Under the pieces are notes generated by a model, which made no database searches, was not told the origin of the DNA, and saw only the letters and a program-made list of their open reading frames with translations. Source: Melastoma dodecandrum (Eukaryota; Streptophyta; Magnoliopsida; Myrtales; Melastomataceae). Taken from it: a stretch of 64,000 nt of DNA. The stretch covers positions 3,720,001 through 3,784,000 of the forward strand of contig JARUPY010000083.1 of the NCBI GenBank assembly GCA_029817715.1. The letters run 5' to 3'. This document shows, piece after piece, positions 59,144-64,000 of this stretch (position 1 is its first letter; each line of letters starts with the position of its first letter). The position numbers were made by a program, and so were the translations under genes.

Positions 59144-62100
59144 ATGCGGTCCTCTTCGCCGCTCCTCCACCTCCTCCTCCTCCTCCTCCTATCGATTTCC
59201 TCGGCCGCCTCCGCCGCCTGCGACTCAGGGGACTCCGCCGCACTCCTCGTATTCTACTCCTCCCTGTCCCCTCCCCCAATCTCTCTCAACTGGACGTCCC
59301 CCGACTGCTGTTCCTGGGACGGCGTCGGCTGTGATTCTGCCTCCGTCCGCGTCGTCCGGCTTTCCCTCCCCCGCCGCAGCCTCAACGGCTCCTTCCCTTC
59401 TTCTCCCCTGTTGAGCCTGTCCCGCCTGAGTCACCTTAATCTGTCCGGCAACCACTTGTCCGGGTCGCTCCCCGACGGGTTTTTCGCTTCGCTGAGCAGT
59501 CTCGAGGTCCTTGACGTTAGCTACAATGGATTGTCCGGGGAGTTCCCCGCGGTCTTCCCGAATAATTCAATCCAGGTCATGGATGCTTCGAGCAATAGTT
59601 TTTACGGGGACTTTCCCCCGTCGATTTTCCAGCTGGGGTGGAACCTGAGCTCGCTCAACTTCAGCAACAACCTTTTCTATGGCCCCATCCCGTCTCCGCT
59701 GTGCGATGGTTCATATGTCAACTCCTCCCGGCTGATCAGGGTGCTCGATTTATCAAGTAACAACTTCAGCGGCGCAGTCCCTGCAGGGCTTGGAAATTGC
59801 TCGCAGCTGCAGGTCTTTCGGGCAGGGTTCAATTTTCTCAGTGGCGAATTGCCTCAGGACATGTATGCAGCGGCTTCTCTCGAGGAGGTTTCACTGTACC
59901 TGAATCACATATCGGGATCCATAGGCGATGGAATCGGTAACTTGACCAACCTAAGGGTGCTGTCACTTTACTCGAACAAGCTCAGTGGGCCGATTCCGGA
60001 AAGCATCGGACAATTGTCGATGTTGGAGCAGTTGTTGCTCTATATAAATAGTCTCAACGGGACTCTCCCGACATCGCTGAACCAGTGCACAAACATGCGG
60101 GAGCTGATATTGAGGGTCAACGATTTGGGCGGAGAGATTGCGGCGTTTGATTTCTCGCCGCTGCAACGGCTCACCACCCTCGATCTCGGCAACAACTACT
60201 TCACGGGAAACCTGCCAACCAGCCTCTATTCGTGTAAGTCATTAACTGCCATCAGATTCGCTACAAATAAGATCCATGGCCCGATATTGCCGGAGATACT
60301 CTCGCTGCAGTCGCTAACGTTCTTGTCGATATCGAATAATTCTCTGTCAAACATCACTGGAGCTCTTACCATTTTGAGCGGGTTGAAGAATCTGAGCACG
60401 CTAATATTGTCCATGAACTTCTTGGGCGAGGAGTTTCCTCAGGACGACGGTACTGTTAGCCCGGGAGGGTTCTCGAACATCCAGGTCTTGGCCTTGGGTG
60501 GTTGTCTATTCACCGGCAATGTCCCGAACTGGTTGGCAAAGCTCGACAATTTAGAAGTGTTGGATTTATCGCAGAATCAGATCACGGGCACGATCCCCGG
60601 CTGGTTCAGCATGTTAACCTACTTGTTCTACCTCGACTTGTCTAGCAATTTCCTTTCAGGAGGGTTTCCAATTGCGCTCACTGAGTTGCCAGCTCTCTTG
60701 TCGGGATCTCTGAGCAGTCGTGTTAATCAGACGTATTTGGAGCTGCCGGTCTTCGTGATGCCGAACAATGCGTCCGATCAACAGTACAACCAGCTTTCAT
60801 TCCTGCCACCAGTTATTTATTTGTCCAACAACAGCCTGAGCGGTAGCATTCCCCCTCAAATTGGCCAGCTGAAGTCTCTCCACCAGCTCGATTTGAGCCA
60901 CAATAAGTTTTCCGGTGAGATCCCGGAGCAGTTATCCGACTTAATTAACCTGGAGAAGTTGGACCTCTCGTCGAACAACTTCACCGGTATGATCCCTGCA
61001 TCGCTCGGAGGTCTACATTTCTTGTCGTCATTCAGCGTCGCAGACAACGATCTCGTCGGTCCGATACCTACAGGTGGTCAGTTCAATACGTTCCCCAATC
61101 TCAGCTTCGTGGGGAATAAGGGACTATGCGGAACCATCATTCAACGACCATGCTCGAGCCTGTTGAGTAACAACACCACCTCAGATCCAGATGGCCCCAA
61201 TAAGAAGGTCGTCATCGGTGTTGTCCTCGGATCCTGTTTTTTCGTAGGTCTTGTGATCTCATTCATTCTGTGGGTGTTCCTCGCGAAAAGAAGGATCACA
61301 CCTCAACGTGATTCCAGTAAAGTCGAGTTGGATACGTTCTCAAGCAACTCTAATCTGGGTGCAACTGGGGAATTCGATAAGGACACGAGTTTAGTCATAG
61401 TGTTCCATGGCAATGACAGAAGCGGCTTCAACGATCTTACAATAGGTGAAATCTTGGCGGCGACAGGGAACTTCAATCAGGCTAATATCATAGGATGCGG
61501 CGCTTTTGGCCTCGTCTACAAGGCAGTGATGCCCAACGGAACGAAGTTGGCTGTGAAGAAGCTCTCGGGCGACATGGGCCTGATGGAGAAGGAATTCAAG
61601 TCGGAGGTGGAGGTTCTCTCGAACGCTCGGCACGAGAACCTAGTGTCCCTGCTGGGTTACTGCATCCACGAAGGGTCGCGTCTTTTGATTTACTCGTACA
61701 TGGAGAACGGGAGTCTCGACGACTGGTTGCATGAGAAGAGTGATGGACCGGCCACATTAGATTGGCCAATCAGACTGAAGATAGCTCAGGGAGCATGCTG
61801 CGGACTGGCATACATGCACCTGTTATGCGAGCCGCATATCGTCCACCGAGACATCAAATCCAGCAACATCCTTCTCGACGACAAGTTCAAGGCCCACGTG
61901 GCGGATTTCGGACTGTCCCGTCTTATTCTTCCTTACCATACCCACGTAACGACTGAGCTCGTTGGAACATTGGGCTACATCCCTCCCGAGTACGCGCACT
62001 CCTGGATAGCCACCTTGAGGGGCGATGTGTACAGTTTTGGGGTCGTAATGCTCGAGCTGCTTTCTGGGAGGAGACCTGTAGATATATCGATGCCGAAGGA

Positions 62101-62308
62101 GTCAAGGGAGCTCGTGGGATGGGTACAAGATGTGAGGAAGGATGGGAAAGAAGAGGAATTCTTCGATCCTCTTCTGCGAGGGAAAGGATATGAGGATCAG
62201 ATGCTGTGGTTTCTCGACATTGCCTGCTGGTGCGTGAATCATAACCCTTTCAAGAGGCCCACTATTAAGGAAGTTTTCGACCGATTGGGGGAAATCGGTG
62301 ATGGCTAA
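59144..62308 (+). CDS. PSY1R: PSY1R/PSKR-type LRR receptor kinase
   Basis: Plasma-membrane receptor for a sulfated peptide, by family. Intronless, 1054 residues, as expected for PSY1R/PSKR. A signal peptide of about 25 residues with a leucine run precedes the N-cap (PDCCSWDGVGCD). About 20 leucine-rich repeats follow, broken by the family's island domain near residues 510-545 (YLELPVFVMPNNASDQQYNQ). A second Cys cap (GNKGLCG) and a membrane segment at about 687-712 come next. The kinase domain has IGCGAFGLVYKAVM, LAVKKLSGD, HRDIKSSNILLDD, DFGLSRLILPY and GTLGYIPPEY. The LELPVFV and LPYHTHVTTELVGTLGY segments match PSY1R closely as I recall it. All catalytic residues are present; no breaks. 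Confidence 0.95.
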   Translation: MRSSSPLLHLLLLLLLSISSAASAACDSGDSAALLVFYSSLSPPPISLNWTSPDCCSWDGVGCDSASVRVVRLSLPRRSLNGSFPSSPLLSLSRLSHLNLSGNHLSGSLPDGFFASLSSLEVLDVSYNGLSGEFPAVFPNNSIQVMDASSNSFYGDFPPSIFQLGWNLSSLNFSNNLFYGPIPSPLCDGSYVNSSRLIRVLDLSSNNFSGAVPAGLGNCSQLQVFRAGFNFLSGELPQDMYAAASLEEVSLYLNHISGSIGDGIGNLTNLRVLSLYSNKLSGPIPESIGQLSMLEQLLLYINSLNGTLPTSLNQCTNMRELILRVNDLGGEIAAFDFSPLQRLTTLDLGNNYFTGNLPTSLYSCKSLTAIRFATNKIHGPILPEILSLQSLTFLSISNNSLSNITGALTILSGLKNLSTLILSMNFLGEEFPQDDGTVSPGGFSNIQVLALGGCLFTGNVPNWLAKLDNLEVLDLSQNQITGTIPGWFSMLTYLFYLDLSSNFLSGGFPIALTELPALLSGSLSSRVNQTYLELPVFVMPNNASDQQYNQLSFLPPVIYLSNNSLSGSIPPQIGQLKSLHQLDLSHNKFSGEIPEQLSDLINLEKLDLSSNNFTGMIPASLGGLHFLSSFSVADNDLVGPIPTGGQFNTFPNLSFVGNKGLCGTIIQRPCSSLLSNNTTSDPDGPNKKVVIGVVLGSCFFVGLVISFILWVFLAKRRITPQRDSSKVELDTFSSNSNLGATGEFDKDTSLVIVFHGNDRSGFNDLTIGEILAATGNFNQANIIGCGAFGLVYKAVMPNGTKLAVKKLSGDMGLMEKEFKSEVEVLSNARHENLVSLLGYCIHEGSRLLIYSYMENGSLDDWLHEKSDGPATLDWPIRLKIAQGACCGLAYMHLLCEPHIVHRDIKSSNILLDDKFKAHVADFGLSRLILPYHTHVTTELVGTLGYIPPEYAHSWIATLRGDVYSFGVVMLELLSGRRPVDISMPKESRELVGWVQDVRKDGKEEEFFDPLLRGKGYEDQMLWFLDIACWCVNHNPFKRPTIKEVFDRLGEIGDG

Positions 62309-62649
62309 CCGCAGATGCCGAAATAACTTGTATGTATCTAGTTTTTTGGCAGAAGGTGATATTCTGCGACGATGTATAGAGGATGAGAGGGTATAACTTT
62401 CTGCAACTCAACAAAGATCTTCAAATCAGGCAAAAACAACTGCCTCTTCATCATCGATGACATGATTCTGGAACTCAAAATTTTTTTCTCAGCAGCTGCA
62501 CGGAGATCGTTCGGCTGCTCACAATGATAACGAAAAACAAAACATTGCCTCAAAGCTGTTGGATTGAGCGTGCAAATGATAGAAACATTGCCTACTGACT
62601 GAGATGTCTTTGTTCTGCTCGGATGATTTTCTTCCCCATCCTGGAATGG
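62309..62649. other. 3' flanks of two convergent genes
   Basis: About 340 bp; no gene seen. Confidence 0.5.
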
Positions 62650-63165
62650 TCATTTCTTAGATCGTCTGGGATTATTGGAACCGCCTGATTGTTTGGATGC
62701 ATCGTCGTCCCCTGCATCCAACAGAGGCAGGAGTCCCGTCTGCGAGGTTCCGTCGACTTCCGTGTCGAAGTCGCCCTCGATCGTCATTCCTTCTCTCCTG
62801 ACCGCGATGGAATCCTTGTCCAATCCCTCTTCAGAAAGTGCAATCATCGTCGAAAAAAAACGTCTATTCTGAATCCCATTCTAAGATCCGGACCCTACGA
62901 TGCTTTCATTTCATTTCTTACCGGCACCGGAGAAGAACCAAAGCAGGATGGCGCACAGGAGAAGAACCAACGGGATGACGTGGACGGCATTCTCCGCGAA
63001 CTTGGCACGAGGCTTGTCCTTCCTCACCAAGTCCAGGATAGGGTCGAAGGTCGGCAACTCATGATCATAGTCCCCTGAATGGTAGGAAGCCGTCCTCAGG
63101 ATGTGTGAAGCCATGGGCGGCGCCACCTCATCGGAAACTCTGCTGTAGCTAGCGGATCTATGCAT
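62650..63165 (-). CDS. small single-pass membrane protein of unknown function
   Basis: Two exons, 63165-62922 and 62828-62650, joined as G|AG, about 140 residues. The start is placed at MHRSASYSRVSDE; an in-frame Met five codons upstream at 63180 is possible. A cytosolic-looking N-terminus with FDPILDLVRKDKPRAKFAEN precedes one hydrophobic segment (AVHVIPLVLLLCAILLWFFS, about residues 60-80). The C-terminus is acidic and hydrophilic (EGMTIEGDFDTEVDGTSQTG), ending in basic residues (PRRSKK). I recall similar uncharacterised plant proteins but no function. Exon 1 read through its donor would stop three codons later, which supports splicing. Confidence 0.7.
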
Positions 63166-64000
63166 CTTATCACCTTTCACCCCCCTTCAACAGTCCTCGA
63201 GGTTGTAAGAAGGACAAGAACGTCGTCTGCCCGAAGATCAAAATCGTGAGATTTACCTTAAAAAATTTTGGAAGAACAACTCCTTTTTGTTCCGGGAGGT
63301 GTCCAGAAAGTTAGTTGGATCAAAACTATTTTTGGGGAAGAATTGCCTGTTTGAATTGACAATGATTTACAGTTTCAGCGCAAATATTTATTTATTTATT
63401 TTTAAAAAAATGTACTCAACGAAAAAAATGTCTTAATTATTTGATAAAATATTAATATTTAATTAATAAATTTGTTAACTTTACGTTTTGATTTAATATT
63501 TAAAAAAAATTTTAATTTAATTTTAAATAAATTTTAATTTTCAATTTGTAACTATTTATAACGATATTTGCGATTTCGTCGTTTAGCTAGGCAAGGGTTA
63601 GGATTCTTTCGGGACGAATTGAAATTCGTCATTTCCTCCCAAATCCTCGTTGATGATTGCTATGGATCTTCTGGGATTGCGAACAACCGGAGAAGACAAA
63701 GAATGGAGGAAGGACTGACCGGAGGAGAACGTCAGTCGAATCTCTTCATTCAATGGCAAGTTCAGAGTACAGAGGAAGGAAGACGATCCAACAGAATACA
63801 ACAACCCCAACTACCACTAACAGACTACCTCTTATAGCTACACTTCCCCTTGTAACCGCTATTATTTACAATACAATGTAACAGTACGGTCCTTCATCTT
63901 CTATTTCTTCGCTTCACACCATTCAGCTCCTCCATCCAGAAGGTCTCTTCACGTGTGCTCGCTTCCTCTGCTCCCCCTTAAAATGAAGCTTGTCCCCAAG
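63166..64000. other. upstream region of the small membrane-protein gene
   Basis: Leader/promoter of that gene, then a very AT-rich block at 63385-63560 (TTTATTTATT and AATTTTAATTT runs). The window end has only short frames without domains. Confidence 0.5.

Overview
This is nuclear DNA of a flowering plant, most likely a eudicot. The evidence is multi-exon genes with GT-AG introns and plant-specific families: a plant glutamate receptor, a PIN-LIKES carrier, plant HMG-CoA reductase, an L-type lectin receptor kinase, a PSY1R-type receptor kinase and an ARID-HSP20 protein. Plant hAT and Tat-lineage Ty3/gypsy elements are also present. The species cannot be fixed from the sequence alone.

Layout. 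852-5552: two genes on the minus strand, an SR-protein kinase (SRPK) and a type 2C protein phosphatase. 5958-9049: a complete hAT transposon with matching 8-bp target duplications and an open transposase frame, about 400 bp upstream of the phosphatase. 10085-25772: nested and tandem Tat-lineage LTR retrotransposon sequence. This holds an old LTR with its own primer site (about 10440-11937), a truncated leader/gag copy (12309-12729), and a nearly complete element with two LTRs (12730-13693 and 24786-25772). The element carries gag-protease and pol on the minus strand and a spliced plant-mobile-domain gene on the plus strand, antisense to pol, with its own TATA box. 25773-27385: unassigned sequence with a MITE-like inverted repeat.

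From 27386 onward the window is gene-rich: a GLR glutamate-receptor-like channel (+), a PILS auxin carrier (-), a plastid inner-envelope protein (-), translation factor eIF6 (-), HMG-CoA reductase (+), an ARID/HSP20-like chromatin protein (-), a vacuolar-iron-transporter homologue (-), an L-type lectin receptor kinase (+), a tafazzin-like acyltransferase (-), a PSY1R-like LRR receptor kinase (+) and a small single-pass membrane protein (-). These are ordinary independent plant genes with no shared operon logic. Exon borders were read from splice motifs and checked for reading phase. Two joints do not close cleanly: exon 1/2 of the plastid protein, and the ARID gene near 45066-45222.

The most interesting material is in the transposons. 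The antisense gene inside the Tat element keeps five in-phase introns but has one in-frame stop. The LTRs differ by loss of a TATA box. The leader of the hAT transposase carries four palindromic copies of a sequence resembling the plant G2/M (MSA, AACGG) element.
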